From positions 1 through 64,000 of the forward strand of contig NZ_CAJURR010000004.1 of NCBI RefSeq assembly GCF_910589175.1: 64,000 bases of DNA, in the 5' to 3' direction. The stretch's first letter is position 1; the number at the start of each line of letters is the position of its first letter. The position numbers were made by a program, and so were the translations under genes. Positions 36,066 through 44,834 of the stretch are shown here, piece by piece. The DNA is from an uncultured Lactobacillus sp. Its GTDB lineage: Bacteria > Bacillota > Bacilli > Lactobacillales > Lactobacillaceae. The notes below the pieces were generated by a model. The model was not told the origin of the DNA and searched no databases. It saw only the letters and a list, made by a program, of their open reading frames with translations.

Positions 36066-38225
36066 CTATCCCTTTACTAAGTCATAATAAAAACCATGTT
36101 GCTCCATAAGCTCTTCATGACTTCCTTCTTCAACAATCTGCCCCTTGTCAATTACAACGACCTTATCTGCACGTTCCGCAATGGCTAGACGGTGTGCAAT
36201 AAAAATGATTGTCTTGTCTTTTAGTTTCATAAGATTGTCAACTACTCTTTTTTCTGTAATTGTATCTAAACCACTTGTTACTTCATCAAAGATAAAAACT
36301 TTTGCTGGCGAAAGTAATGCTCTAGCAATAGTTAATCTCTGCTTTTGTCCACCTGATAAAATCTTCGCATTCTCATCTAACTTTGTCTCAAATTGTAGGG
36401 GCAAATTAGCTATCTCCTGATCAATGCCAGCAATCTGACAGGCTTTAATTACCTCTTCTTCGCTAATATCAGCTCTACATCCCAGTAATAAATTCTCCTT
36501 AACTGTTCCAGAAAAGATATATGGCGTTTGAGGAACATAGTTAACATACAAGCGTAAGGTATGTTTATTAACTTCACTAGTTGCATGACCATTTAAAGTT
36601 ACTTCTCCCTTACTTGGTGAAAAGAAATCAACGAGTAACTTAACCATCGTCGATTTTCCTGATCCACTCATCCCAACAATTGCTAATTTTTCATCTGGCT
36701 TAATTTTTAGATTAATATCTTTTAAAACATCAGTACCATAACCATATCGATAATCAACATGCTTGTATTCAATCATTCCTTCTAAAGCAGCTGAGTTCTG
36801 GATAGAAGTATCTGCATTAAATTCACTTTGCACCTGATAAACCTCGTTCAATCTATTTTGTGCAACACTCGCAGATTGAAGCCGAGGTTGTAAGTTAATA
36901 ATATTTTGAAGTGGGTCAATGAAATAAGATAGTAATGCATTAAAAGTCATTAATTGACCAATACTCATCTCTCCTTGCATCACTACTCTTGCTCCAACCC
37001 ATAAAATAATTACATTAAGAGATAGTTGAATAAATGTCTTTAAGGCCGTCTGCAAACTCTCAGTCTTACTATATTTAAATGACTTCTTTAAATAGTTTAC
37101 AAATTGACTATCGATTCTGCGATATCTTGTATCTTCACTATTGAGAGCTTTGATAGTTTCAATACCTTGAATATCTTCGATAACTGAAGAACTTAGTACT
37201 GCATTACTCTCCATCTGTTCATCATTTAATTTTTCAAATTTCTTAGTAAATCCTAGAATTACTATCGCATACACTGGTAAAGCTAATAATGTGATCCCAA
37301 ATAATGTTGTATTTTGAGCAGCTAACACTAGTCCCATTACAATTACAATCGCTAAGTCTAAGAAAAGTGAAATAACAGTACTTGCTAGAGCATCAATAAT
37401 TCTACTTGCATCAGAGAAACGTGAGGTTATTTCACCAGTTCTTCTAGTCACAAAGAATTCCATTGGCAATTCAAAAATATGCCTTATATATTGGAGGTTT
37501 AAATCAATACTTAATCTTTGACCTAGAACATTTAATAAAAAATTCTGTCCATAAGAAAAGATTGAATTAAAAATATAAGCAATTAATAGTCCAACAGCTA
37601 AAATTGAAAGAGTCTGATAAGTTCCATCGGGAATATAAGTATCGATTATTCCTTGCACAAAGTATGAACTACAAATACTAATTATTGTCATTAATAAAGC
37701 GGCTAAAATGATATTAATCATCAGCCGCTTTTGCTTAAACATATATGGAAAGAGAGACCATAGGTTATTTTTCTTTTCTTTAATTGGTTCAAAATCTTCA
37801 TTCGGAACCATAAAAAGCGCAATACCAGTCCATTCTTGAGCAAATTTATCTTTAGGCATCTTTATTATGCCAACTGATGGATCAGGATCGGCAATTACTA
37901 AGTAATTCTTAGTATTTTTAAGAACTACGTAATAATGAAGTAATTCTCCTTGCTTAAGAACATGCACGATAAAAGGGTATTGAATAGTATCCTCATTAAA
38001 AAGAGACATATCAGCTTTTACGGCTTCAGTTTTAAAATTAAATTTCTGTGCTGTTTTAACTAGTCCCAGCGCAGTTGTGCCTTCAAGATTTGTGCGAGCT
38101 TCGTGACGCAAATGTGCTAAAGACACACGAGATTGATACTGCTTTAAGATCATTGCTAGACAAGCAACTCCGCAATCCATCTCATCTACTTGAGGTACAT
38201 AAACAGATTTATATTTGAATAACAT
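36066..38225 (-). CDS. Bacteriocin/pheromone ABC exporter with C39 peptidase domain (LafT type)
   Basis: 719 residues in three parts. The N-terminal C39 protease (1-150) has the nucleophile in QVDEMDCGVACLAMIL and the His in FIVHVLKQGELLHYYVV. Six membrane helices span about 165-440. The nucleotide-binding domain has Walker A GMSGSGKST, signature LSGGQKQR and Walker B VFIFDEVTSGLD. It cuts at the double glycine and exports the mature peptides in one step. It should process both the 24-residue pheromone and the bacteriocin of this island. It lies 12 bp after the response regulator gene. Confidence 0.95.
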   Translation of the reverse strand: MLFKYKSVYVPQVDEMDCGVACLAMILKQYQSRVSLAHLRHEARTNLEGTTALGLVKTAQKFNFKTEAVKADMSLFNEDTIQYPFIVHVLKQGELLHYYVVLKNTKNYLVIADPDPSVGIIKMPKDKFAQEWTGIALFMVPNEDFEPIKEKKNNLWSLFPYMFKQKRLMINIILAALLMTIISICSSYFVQGIIDTYIPDGTYQTLSILAVGLLIAYIFNSIFSYGQNFLLNVLGQRLSIDLNLQYIRHIFELPMEFFVTRRTGEITSRFSDASRIIDALASTVISLFLDLAIVIVMGLVLAAQNTTLFGITLLALPVYAIVILGFTKKFEKLNDEQMESNAVLSSSVIEDIQGIETIKALNSEDTRYRRIDSQFVNYLKKSFKYSKTESLQTALKTFIQLSLNVIILWVGARVVMQGEMSIGQLMTFNALLSYFIDPLQNIINLQPRLQSASVAQNRLNEVYQVQSEFNADTSIQNSAALEGMIEYKHVDYRYGYGTDVLKDINLKIKPDEKLAIVGMSGSGKSTMVKLLVDFFSPSKGEVTLNGHATSEVNKHTLRLYVNYVPQTPYIFSGTVKENLLLGCRADISEEEVIKACQIAGIDQEIANLPLQFETKLDENAKILSGGQKQRLTIARALLSPAKVFIFDEVTSGLDTITEKRVVDNLMKLKDKTIIFIAHRLAIAERADKVVVIDKGQIVEEGSHEELMEQHGFYYDLVKG

Positions 38226-38237
38226 AAGTCTTACCTT

Positions 38238-39035
38238 TTATTTAACGTTAATTTCTGGATATTTACTTAGTAAATCTTTGACGTTTTTTCTACAACTACG
38301 AGCAAATATTACTTCGTCACCATTCGGAAATGTTATGGTCTTTTTCGAAAAATCAATGCTATCAATATTATTTGGATTAACTACGCAAGATTGAGATATT
38401 TTAACAAGAAAGTCATTTTCATCACTAATTTTTGAAATATTGCTTCTAAATTCAGCTGAACCAGTTTCAGTTATTAACGTAACTTTATGTTGTGTAGGGT
38501 TATTTTCAAGATAATAGATATTAGTATCTTCTACCTTATTTATCCTGCGGCCTACTTTATAAACAAGCTCTTTTCTTCCAGACTTTGTAAGATTGTTAAT
38601 ACTTTGAATCGCCCCAGTAATTGTTTCTTCTAGACGCTTCATCATATCATTTTGGTCTAGTGCTTTATTAATATAATCAATTGCACCAATTCGTCTTCGA
38701 TAAGTTAAGGGGGCATATTTATCATAAGCAGTAACAAAAATAATCTGAGCATTCGGATCTTGTTTTTTGATGAATTCTGCTAAATCTACTCCATTCTTAG
38801 CTTCAGAATTTTGACTTAATTCAATATCTAAGAAGTAAATTGCATTTTGAATATCCTTAGCCACTACATAACTTACGACTTGCTCAAAGGTAGTGGCAAC
38901 TTGCTCTACACTAATCTCCACATTTTCATAAGCTGTATTGTCTTCCACTAAATTCTCAGCTGCGTATTTCACATTGTTTGCTAAATTATTTGCTAGTGTT
39001 CTATCATCATCACAAATAATTACTGGATATTTCAA
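38238..39035 (-). CDS. LytTR-family response regulator (AgrA/PlnC-like)
   Basis: 265 residues from TTG 39035, placed by AGAGGAG at the end of the kinase gene; the frame is open to 39059. The receiver domain (about 1-135) has acidic pocket ICDDD and phospho-acceptor Asp in AIYFLDIELS, with the switch VTAYD. The C-terminal LytTR DNA-binding domain (about 160-262) contains ISQSCVVNPNNIDSIDF. LytTR proteins bind two short repeats one double helical turn apart, exactly the 21-bp phasing seen in the promoters of this island. It activates bacteriocin, transport and signalling genes after pheromone sensing. Confidence 0.93.
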   Translation of the reverse strand: MKYPVIICDDDRTLANNLANNVKYAAENLVEDNTAYENVEISVEQVATTFEQVVSYVVAKDIQNAIYFLDIELSQNSEAKNGVDLAEFIKKQDPNAQIIFVTAYDKYAPLTYRRRIGAIDYINKALDQNDMMKRLEETITGAIQSINNLTKSGRKELVYKVGRRINKVEDTNIYYLENNPTQHKVTLITETGSAEFRSNISKISDENDFLVKISQSCVVNPNNIDSIDFSKKTITFPNGDEVIFARSCRKNVKDLLSKYPEINVK

Positions 39036-39042
39036 TATTTTT

Positions 39043-40338
39043 TCACTCCTCTGGTTCAATTACGAGATAGAAATCAAAGTATCCCTTCGGCACTTCATAA
39101 GAGATTGTCATATTTTCATATTTATTCTTAATACTATTGATATTGGCTAAACCCATGCCAGAATGACTTTTCTTCGTTGAATAACCACGTTGCTGGATTT
39201 GTTTAAGTGAAATTTCTGAATCTCTTCTTTTATTCTGAATTTCATATTCAAATTCGCCATCCTCATTTGAACTAATCATAATTTCAATATGAGCTTTTTT
39301 ATTCTGCTTCGATAATGCTTTACTTTCTTCAATTGCATTATCACAACTGATGCCAATAATTCTAACTAAATCCAATTCATTAATATTGTTAGGGATTTTA
39401 GTAATATCATCTCTACATTCGAAATTATATGGGATTTTTGATCCATACATTTCTGTTAACTTAGCAATAATAATGCTTTTCAAAGATTTTACTTTAATGT
39501 GATTAACATCTCTATACTTTTCAAATGCTTTGGCATTTAAATTAGTCTTAGTATATTCGTCTAGTTTTTGAATTAGTTCCTTCGTATCTCCCTCTTGTGC
39601 ACTGATTTTTAATGAATTAAACATATTTCGATAATCATGGCGAAAAGCACGCAGTTCATCTTCGCTCTCTTCTAAGTATCGCGTGTATTCTTGAAGTTGT
39701 TTTTGCTCTTTTATTAGTTTGTCTTGTTGGGACTTTTTCAAAAGATGCTTTTGAATATTTATTAGTTCCACGTAAGTCGCTATAGCAAAAACTATTTGAA
39801 TTAATACAAAAATTGTAAAAAATATACTTAATGATGTAACCTTCTTAGTTTGCGCATAAAAAATCATTGTTAAAGTAGTGGAAACATATAGATAGATCAA
39901 TAGTCCTATAAACACATTGTGATTTTCACTCATTAAATATGAGTAAAGAAACTTATATAATGTTTCAATAATAAAAACTGCAAGAATTATAATGCTAATT
40001 TGGACCAATAAATCAAGATAAATTATATCCTCAATATGCAAAAGTTCCATTAAAATGCTATTTAATATATCTATTATAGAATCTACAACTCCCACAATCA
40101 AAATTGATCCAACAGCCACGTCTTTTTCTTTACTTTTTCTAAAATAAAATATAAAAAATAAAATTTCTAAAAAAGTAGCTAGTTGAACAATGCCTACACA
40201 TACAATAGGAAGTAATAATAACACTCCACCGAGAATCAAAATATTTTTTTTACTAGCTGCAATTTGAGAAACTCTAAAAAATATCCATAAATCGGTTACT
40301 CCAGAAATAAGCATTAAAAAGCTATAAACTAACAACAT
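39043..40338 (-). CDS. Peptide-sensing histidine kinase (AgrC-like, HPK10)
   Basis: 431 residues from ATG 40338 (ribosome site GGA within the pheromone gene end). The N-terminal half has six to seven membrane helices forming the pheromone receptor. The coiled region KSQQDKLIKEQKQLQEYTRYLEE follows. The phosphorylated His is in ELRAFRHDYRNMFN near 234, the N-box is IIGISCDNAIEES near 328, and the G-box is KSHSGMGLANINSI near 395, typical of the GHKL/HATPase group without a DHp of the EnvZ type. It senses the peptide encoded immediately upstream. Confidence 0.93.
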   Translation of the reverse strand: MLLVYSFLMLISGVTDLWIFFRVSQIAASKKNILILGGVLLLLPIVCVGIVQLATFLEILFFIFYFRKSKEKDVAVGSILIVGVVDSIIDILNSILMELLHIEDIIYLDLLVQISIIILAVFIIETLYKFLYSYLMSENHNVFIGLLIYLYVSTTLTMIFYAQTKKVTSLSIFFTIFVLIQIVFAIATYVELINIQKHLLKKSQQDKLIKEQKQLQEYTRYLEESEDELRAFRHDYRNMFNSLKISAQEGDTKELIQKLDEYTKTNLNAKAFEKYRDVNHIKVKSLKSIIIAKLTEMYGSKIPYNFECRDDITKIPNNINELDLVRIIGISCDNAIEESKALSKQNKKAHIEIMISSNEDGEFEYEIQNKRRDSEISLKQIQQRGYSTKKSHSGMGLANINSIKNKYENMTISYEVPKGYFDFYLVIEPEE

Positions 40339-40340
40339 TT

Positions 40341-40493
40341 TTATTTCCAAATGTTGCGTGTCCAGTAAAATATACCTTTATTCCAATTTCCATTAACAAA
40401 ACCATTTACTCTAGCTCCACCAGTAACTTCATTCATTTCTTCTTCAGTTAAAGTAACTTTCTTAACGATATTTTCTTTTTTAATTTCTTTCAT
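40341..40493 (-). CDS. Quorum-sensing induction peptide precursor with double-glycine leader
   Basis: 50 residues from ATG 40493, behind AGAGGAG. The leader (1-26) ends LTEEEMNEVTGG, a classic double-glycine motif. The mature 24-mer begins ARVNGFV and ends TRNIWK, aromatic and basic. It sits immediately before the kinase gene, as do the plantaricin A and lactacin F pheromones, so it is the signal rather than the killer. It would be matured by the C39 exporter in this operon. First gene behind promoter 40540-40608, giving autoinduction. Confidence 0.85.
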   Translation of the reverse strand: MKEIKKENIVKKVTLTEEEMNEVTGGARVNGFVNGNWNKGIFYWTRNIWK

Positions 40494-40539
40494 TGTTATT
40501 CTCTCCTCTAAAACAATTAATAACATTTTTATGTCTTAA

Positions 40540-40608
40540 ATATTACCATCTTTTACTATCTAAAAAGCCAAAAAATACCAAATTGGTCAATTGGATGACT
40601 GATTTGGT
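40540..40608 (-). promoter_or_regulatory. LytTR-type autoregulated promoter of the signalling operon (site 3)
   Basis: On the minus strand TCAGTC (40602-40597) and TTGGTA (40581-40576) are exactly 21 bp apart, and TAATAT (40545-40540) is the -10. The outer ACCAAAT/ATTTGGT halves form an inverted pair as in site 2. It drives the pheromone, kinase, regulator and exporter genes. Confidence 0.7.
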
Positions 40609-40821
40609 ATTCTTTTTCTATAATGCACTACTAGTAAATATAGATATTTTTGAAAGAGAATTAATTTTATAAATATTAATAGTGAACAAGGTATTTATTT
40701 TTAACTAGCTCCAAAATATCTCACTATAAAAAACATATTTGTCAAGATTATTGCTCAGAAAGCTATCATAGCGCATAATTTTAAGGTATTATTGTAATAG
40801 TTTAAAAAAGGAGATTTTATT
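40609..40821. other. Divergent intergenic region between signalling operon and udk
   Basis: AT-rich, with no gene that I can support. It should contain the plus-strand udk promoter (TATTAT-like box near 40790) and the ribosome site AAAGGAG at 40806-40812. Together with the minus-strand leader 40494-40539 and the LytTR site it forms a 328-bp gap. Confidence 0.5.
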
Positions 40822-41457
40822 GTGCAAAGTAAACGCCCTATTATCATTGGAATTGCTGGTGGTTCTGGTAGTGGTAAAACAACCATCGCCCATGAAATTT
40901 ATGACCAATTACAACAAGACGACCATATCTTAATTATGACGCAAGATTCTTACTACAAGAACAACGACAACTTATCAATGGCAGACCGTAAGAAAATTAA
41001 CTACGACCATCCTGATGCCTTTGACATGCCACTTCTGGTTGAACAATTACGTCAATTAATGGACTATAAGGCAGTTGAAATGCCAGTTTATGACTTTACC
41101 GCTCATACAAGAAGTGAAAAGACAATTCACACTGAACCGGCTGATATTATTATCTTAGAGGGTATCCTAGTTTTAGGCGAAGAGAATTTACGTGATTTAA
41201 TGAGTATTAAAGTATTTGTAGATACTGATGATGATATTCGTTTTATCAGAAGATTAGAGCGTGATACACAAGAACGTGGACGTTCTGTAGAATCAGTAAT
41301 TAATCAATACTTAGCAACGGTTAAGCCCATGTATAATCAATTCATTGAACCAACTAAGCGTTATGCTGATATCATTGTTCCAGAAGGTGGAGAAAATGAT
41401 GTTGCTATCGATATGCTTACTACTAAGATTCGTTCAGTTTTAAGTACAGTTAAATAA
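40822..41457 (+). CDS. udk: Uridine kinase
   Basis: 211-residue pyrimidine salvage kinase making UMP or CMP from uridine or cytidine with NTP. The P-loop [12 protein letters not shown] is at residues 9-20, YDHPDAFD lies near 53 and VYDFTAHTR near 91, with the catalytic Asp in DFTAHTR-type motifs. The lid [15 protein letters not shown] lies near 153. GTG start, 9 nt behind AAAGGAG. It is a single gene closed by a strong hairpin. Confidence 0.95.
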   Translation: MQSKRPIIIGIAGGSGSGKTTIAHEIYDQLQQDDHILIMTQDSYYKNNDNLSMADRKKINYDHPDAFDMPLLVEQLRQLMDYKAVEMPVYDFTAHTRSEKTIHTEPADIIILEGILVLGEENLRDLMSIKVFVDTDDDIRFIRRLERDTQERGRSVESVINQYLATVKPMYNQFIEPTKRYADIIVPEGGENDVAIDMLTTKIRSVLSTVK

Positions 41458-41491
41458 AAATAACCTCGTGGTTTTCCACGGGGTTATTTTT
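41456..41491. terminator. Bidirectional terminator after udk
   Basis: AAAAATAACCTCGTGG pairs with CCACGGGGTTATTTTT around TTTT, with one mismatch. It serves udk on plus and the small DUF4097-linked gene on minus. Confidence 0.9.
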
Positions 41492-41711
41492 CACCAAAAA
41501 AGAAACTCATTATAATTCCGGCAATCAGACTTCCACCTATTAATCCAAGATATTCAGACGTTTTCAATATTAAACTTTGAGATTCACTCCAATTAGAAAT
41601 TCCCACTACTATAGAACTCATTACAAAGAATGAGACTGTATTAATAATAACTGATTTCAAGCTACTATAAATTCCTAAATTTTTCTGCTTAGATTTCTCT
41701 CTTTTCACCAT
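41484..41711 (-). CDS. Small membrane protein next to DUF4097 gene, 75 aa
   Basis: 75 residues from ATG 41711 (or GTG 41708); AGGAG lies at the end of the preceding gene. The basic N-terminus VKREKSKQKN is followed by two helices (about 21-38 and 50-70). No family is recognised. It is in one transcript with the DUF4097-type protein, and may anchor or accompany it. Ends in the bidirectional terminator. Confidence 0.6.
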   Translation of the reverse strand: MVKREKSKQKNLGIYSSLKSVIINTVSFFVMSSIVVGISNWSESQSLILKTSEYLGLIGGSLIAGIIMSFFFGEK

Positions 41712-41718
41712 TCTTCTC

Positions 41719-42513
41719 CTATTCCACCACATTATCTCCATCTACTGTTGTCATTGTTAAGATCACTCCAGATGGTTGCGGATCAAATGAAATATTATTT
41801 AGTCCATTAGCTGTCCTGACACGGGCGTACTTTAAATTTGCACTCCAGACAGTATTATTCCCTTCAATATTATTAATCTCATAATCGCTCTTAAAGACAG
41901 CATGATCTAAGGTGAAATTACCAGCCTTTAAGTTTGCACTTCCACCATCAATAGTTACGTCAGTTAAATTCATGTCTCCATCGGTAACATTCAATGAAAT
42001 TTGAGATAGGGTAGATCCTGAGACTTTAATTTCTCCATCATATGTAGCAAGCTTCCCATCAGCTAAATCGCTGTTTCTCACGGTTACATTACCATCTGTC
42101 GATTCTAGAAGAGATTCAGCAATTGCAACACGCCTTACTCTAACTCTTCCCTCAGTCGATTTAAGATATGCTTTTTCCACTTTGGTATCAACGATTTCAA
42201 TATCACCACTATTAGTTTGAACATCAAGACGATCCAAAGTTACATCTGCTGGTACAAAGACTTTAAGATGCGCTTCATCATTGTCAATTAAATTAATTCT
42301 TTGCTTAAGCTGTAACTTTCCATTTTCCAATTGAACAATAGGTAAGTAGTGCCGTTTACCGATAAAGTTAACTGCAAAACGTTCTCCTTGTTCAACTGTT
42401 ACATCCCCGCTACTTAATTTTATTTTCAATTCGTTGAATTCTTCGTCACTTATTTTTACCCTAACAATCTCATCTTTTTTATTTTCTTTAGAAAAAAGCT
42501 TTTCAAAGATCAT
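41719..42513 (-). CDS. DUF4097-type beta-repeat protein
   Basis: 264 residues. The repeating short beta-strand pattern includes VQTNSGDIEIVDT, LKSTEGRVRVRRV, LESTDGNVTVRNS, LATYDGEIKVSGS and LNVTDGDMNLTDV. Each rung of about 20 residues is S/T-x-D/E-G centred, which predicts a right-handed beta-helix as in DUF4097 (LiaX/YvlB-like) proteins. There is no signal peptide. Relatives are linked to envelope stress responses. It is in a two-gene unit with a small membrane protein; its own regulator is not adjacent. Confidence 0.8.
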   Translation of the reverse strand: MIFEKLFSKENKKDEIVRVKISDEEFNELKIKLSSGDVTVEQGERFAVNFIGKRHYLPIVQLENGKLQLKQRINLIDNDEAHLKVFVPADVTLDRLDVQTNSGDIEIVDTKVEKAYLKSTEGRVRVRRVAIAESLLESTDGNVTVRNSDLADGKLATYDGEIKVSGSTLSQISLNVTDGDMNLTDVTIDGGSANLKAGNFTLDHAVFKSDYEINNIEGNNTVWSANLKYARVRTANGLNNISFDPQPSGVILTMTTVDGDNVVE

Positions 42514-42596
42514 AGCCTTTCCCCCAATCTACGACACAATTAAATTATTATTAATTATATTAATAAGATTTAATATTTTCAACTATTGAATTCAAA

Positions 42597-42626
42597 AAAA
42601 CAGCGCTGAATTATCAACGCTGTTTT
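42597..42626 (-). terminator. Terminator after treB
   Basis: AAAACAGCG pairs with CGCTGTTTT. On minus a run of seven T follows. It lies about 87 bp beyond the treB stop. Confidence 0.7.
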
Positions 42627-42712
42627 ATCAATTTTATCAACTTAATTTGGTTATCAAATCTACTAATTGCCCCTTCTAAGATCAAATAATGGCCATAATT
42701 TTTTCTATTATA

Positions 42713-44641
42713 TTACTTACTACCTGGTCTCTTCTTCTTTTCTACCTTAGCACCTTGTACCATCTTGTCATTGTAGCCCCATACCCAAGTTACAATAAAT
42801 GAAACTACAATAGTTACAGCACTAGCAATTAAGAAGGTGTAGAAACTAGATAAATCAGTTGGATGTTTTGGATTGAAGAATGATGAGAATCCAATCAAAC
42901 CACCAGTAAAGCCATACATTGTTCCGTGCATTAAGCCAGTAACTAATCCACCAAAGGCAGAACCGATACATCCAGAAATAAATACTTTCTTATATCTTAA
43001 ACTAATACCATAAACGGCTGGTTCTGTTACACCGCACATTGCAGAAATTGTTGAAGCAAAACCTAATTCCTTTAAGTCTTCTTTCTTAGACTTAATAGCA
43101 ACAGCTAATACTGCAGCACCTTGGGCAATCATTGATGAACAAATAATTGCGTTTAATGCACTTTCACCAGTTCCAGCAATTTGTTGAGCAACAAGTGGCA
43201 CAACACCCCAGTGAAGACCAAAGATAACCAATACTTGGTAGAAACCACCAATAATGAATCCGCCAACCCAGCCAGATGCATGAACTAACCAGTTAATGAA
43301 GACAGCAATACCGTTAGCAACACCTTGAATAATTGGACCAGTTACCATCAAAGTTAAAGCTGATACAACTAAAACAGTAATTAATGGAATAAAAATCATT
43401 TGTAAGTATGATGGTAGCCACTTTTTAAGCCAGTCTTCACATTTTTTAGCAAGCCATGCAGCTAAAATCATTGGGAAAATTGAGTAAGTATAGTTCAAGA
43501 ACTCAAACTTAATTCCGCCAATTTCAAACATGGTCTTGAAAGCTTTACCCCAATCAACTAATTGCGGATAAACAAGCACTCCACCAATAACTGCGGCAAT
43601 GATCGGATCAGAGTTCAATCTTTTAGCTGCACAATATCCTACTAAAATTGGTAGGAAGAAGAATGCAGAATCGGCGATTGCACTCGTTGTAATATAAGCT
43701 GTACTCTTTACACTAAGCAAACTTCCTAATTGAGGAAGAGTTAGAAGGGCTAAGATACCCTTAATAATACCAGCTGCAGCAATTACTCCAATAATCGGAC
43801 TCATTGAGCCAGTAATAAAACCGATTAAATTACCGAAAGCTCTTGAAACTGGATTTTTACCGTCATCTTCTGGAGCTGGCGCTGCTTCACTATCTAAAGG
43901 TCCTAATTGTTTAACTACTTCGTCAAAAACATTAGTAACTTCATTACCGATTACTACTTGATATTGACCCGAAGCATGCATTACATCTAAAATTCCACGC
44001 TGATTTTTCAAAGCTTCATCATTTGCTTTACTTTCATCCTTTAAGTAAAAACGCAAACGTGTAATACAGTGAATCACATTATTAACATTATCCTTACCAC
44101 CAACATTTTTAATAATAAAGGTAGCTAATTCTGGATAAGATAACTTTTTGCTTGAAGTGTCTTCCGCTTCAGCTGCTTTTAAATATGCAGTTGCAACTAC
44201 TTCACCAGCTTTTGCTTCACCTTCAGTTACATCTAGTCCTGAAAGCTTATCTGCTGAATTAGTAATTAAAACCATGATTGTTGTATCCAATCCCTTAGCC
44301 TTAATTTCCTCTAAGTTCATTTCAGCAATTTCTTGGCCAGCCTTAACTTCCTGACCATTTTCAATCTTAATGGTAAATGGAGCTCCCTTTAAGCCAACGG
44401 TATCAACACCCATATGAACTAACACTTCTAGTCCTTCTTCAGTTACGATACCAACAGCATGTTTAGTGTCAGCAACCATACTGATTTTCCCTGAAACAGG
44501 TGCTACAACCTTTCCAATAGTTGGAGTTAATCCAAACCCATCCCCCATTGTTCCCTGTGAAAAGATTGGATCGGAAGTTTTAGCCAAAGCAATAACCGCT
44601 CCAGTTGCTGGAGCTAATAAATTAGTAGTATCTTGTACCAT
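42713..44641 (-). CDS. treB: Trehalose PTS transporter EIIABC
   Basis: 642 residues from ATG 44641, behind GAGGAG. The domain order is A-B-C. The N-terminal EIIA (about 1-150, crr-like) has active His in LVHMGVDTVGLKG. The EIIB (about 175-255) has phospho-Cys in HCITRLRF. The EIIC (about 275-635) has ten helices. It takes up trehalose and delivers trehalose-6-P. It is divergent from treR-treA, with two shared operators in the 190-bp gap. The sugar assignment rests on the trehalose-6-phosphate hydrolase neighbour. Confidence 0.92.
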   Translation of the reverse strand: MVQDTTNLLAPATGAVIALAKTSDPIFSQGTMGDGFGLTPTIGKVVAPVSGKISMVADTKHAVGIVTEEGLEVLVHMGVDTVGLKGAPFTIKIENGQEVKAGQEIAEMNLEEIKAKGLDTTIMVLITNSADKLSGLDVTEGEAKAGEVVATAYLKAAEAEDTSSKKLSYPELATFIIKNVGGKDNVNNVIHCITRLRFYLKDESKANDEALKNQRGILDVMHASGQYQVVIGNEVTNVFDEVVKQLGPLDSEAAPAPEDDGKNPVSRAFGNLIGFITGSMSPIIGVIAAAGIIKGILALLTLPQLGSLLSVKSTAYITTSAIADSAFFFLPILVGYCAAKRLNSDPIIAAVIGGVLVYPQLVDWGKAFKTMFEIGGIKFEFLNYTYSIFPMILAAWLAKKCEDWLKKWLPSYLQMIFIPLITVLVVSALTLMVTGPIIQGVANGIAVFINWLVHASGWVGGFIIGGFYQVLVIFGLHWGVVPLVAQQIAGTGESALNAIICSSMIAQGAAVLAVAIKSKKEDLKELGFASTISAMCGVTEPAVYGISLRYKKVFISGCIGSAFGGLVTGLMHGTMYGFTGGLIGFSSFFNPKHPTDLSSFYTFLIASAVTIVVSFIVTWVWGYNDKMVQGAKVEKKKRPGSK

Positions 44642-44662
44642 AATTTCATTCTCCTCTTTGAA

Positions 44663-44676
44663 AGTATCCGCTTTCA
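44663..44676 (-). promoter_or_regulatory. Candidate cre site in treB leader
   Basis: The minus strand reads TGAAAGCGGATACT, matching the cre consensus TGWAARCGYTWNCW at 12 of 14 positions. It lies between the treB promoter and its ribosome site, where CcpA would block elongation. Confidence 0.4.
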
Positions 44677-44698
44677 TTTATCTTGATTTTAATATTAT

Positions 44699-44714
44699 AC
44701 TTGTCTGTACAAGT
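44699..44714. promoter_or_regulatory. TreR operator within the treB promoter
   Basis: ACTTGTCTGTACAAGT is an inverted repeat (ACTTG...CAAGT). On minus it occupies the 17-bp spacer between TTGACA and TAATAT of the treB promoter, so bound repressor would exclude RNA polymerase. The second copy lies 89 bp away. Confidence 0.75.
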
Positions 44715-44787
44715 TGTCAATATATTTTTATGAAAAAGCTTACTTTTCTTTTAAATCAATATTTTATAATTGAAAATATTTTTCTTT

Positions 44788-44803
44788 ACTTGTCTGATCA
44801 AGT
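44788..44803. promoter_or_regulatory. TreR operator within the treR-treA promoter
   Basis: ACTTGTCTGATCAAGT, identical to the first site except for two central bases, lies directly before the -10 TATAAT (44807-44812) of the plus-strand treR promoter. It gives autoregulation. Confidence 0.75.
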
Positions 44804-44834
44804 GTATATAATTAAAGACGAAGGAGGATTTTTT

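Noticed and set aside
37000..37100. Possible extra small peptides inside the bacteriocin island
   Set aside because: I looked for further double-glycine leaders on the minus strand in the gaps 34631-34714, 35006-35117 and 35313-35461 and found none that I could support.
44466..44834. N-terminal extension of treR into treB
   Set aside because: The frame is open by chance antisense to treB; AAGGAGG and the GntR domain start place the ATG at 44835.
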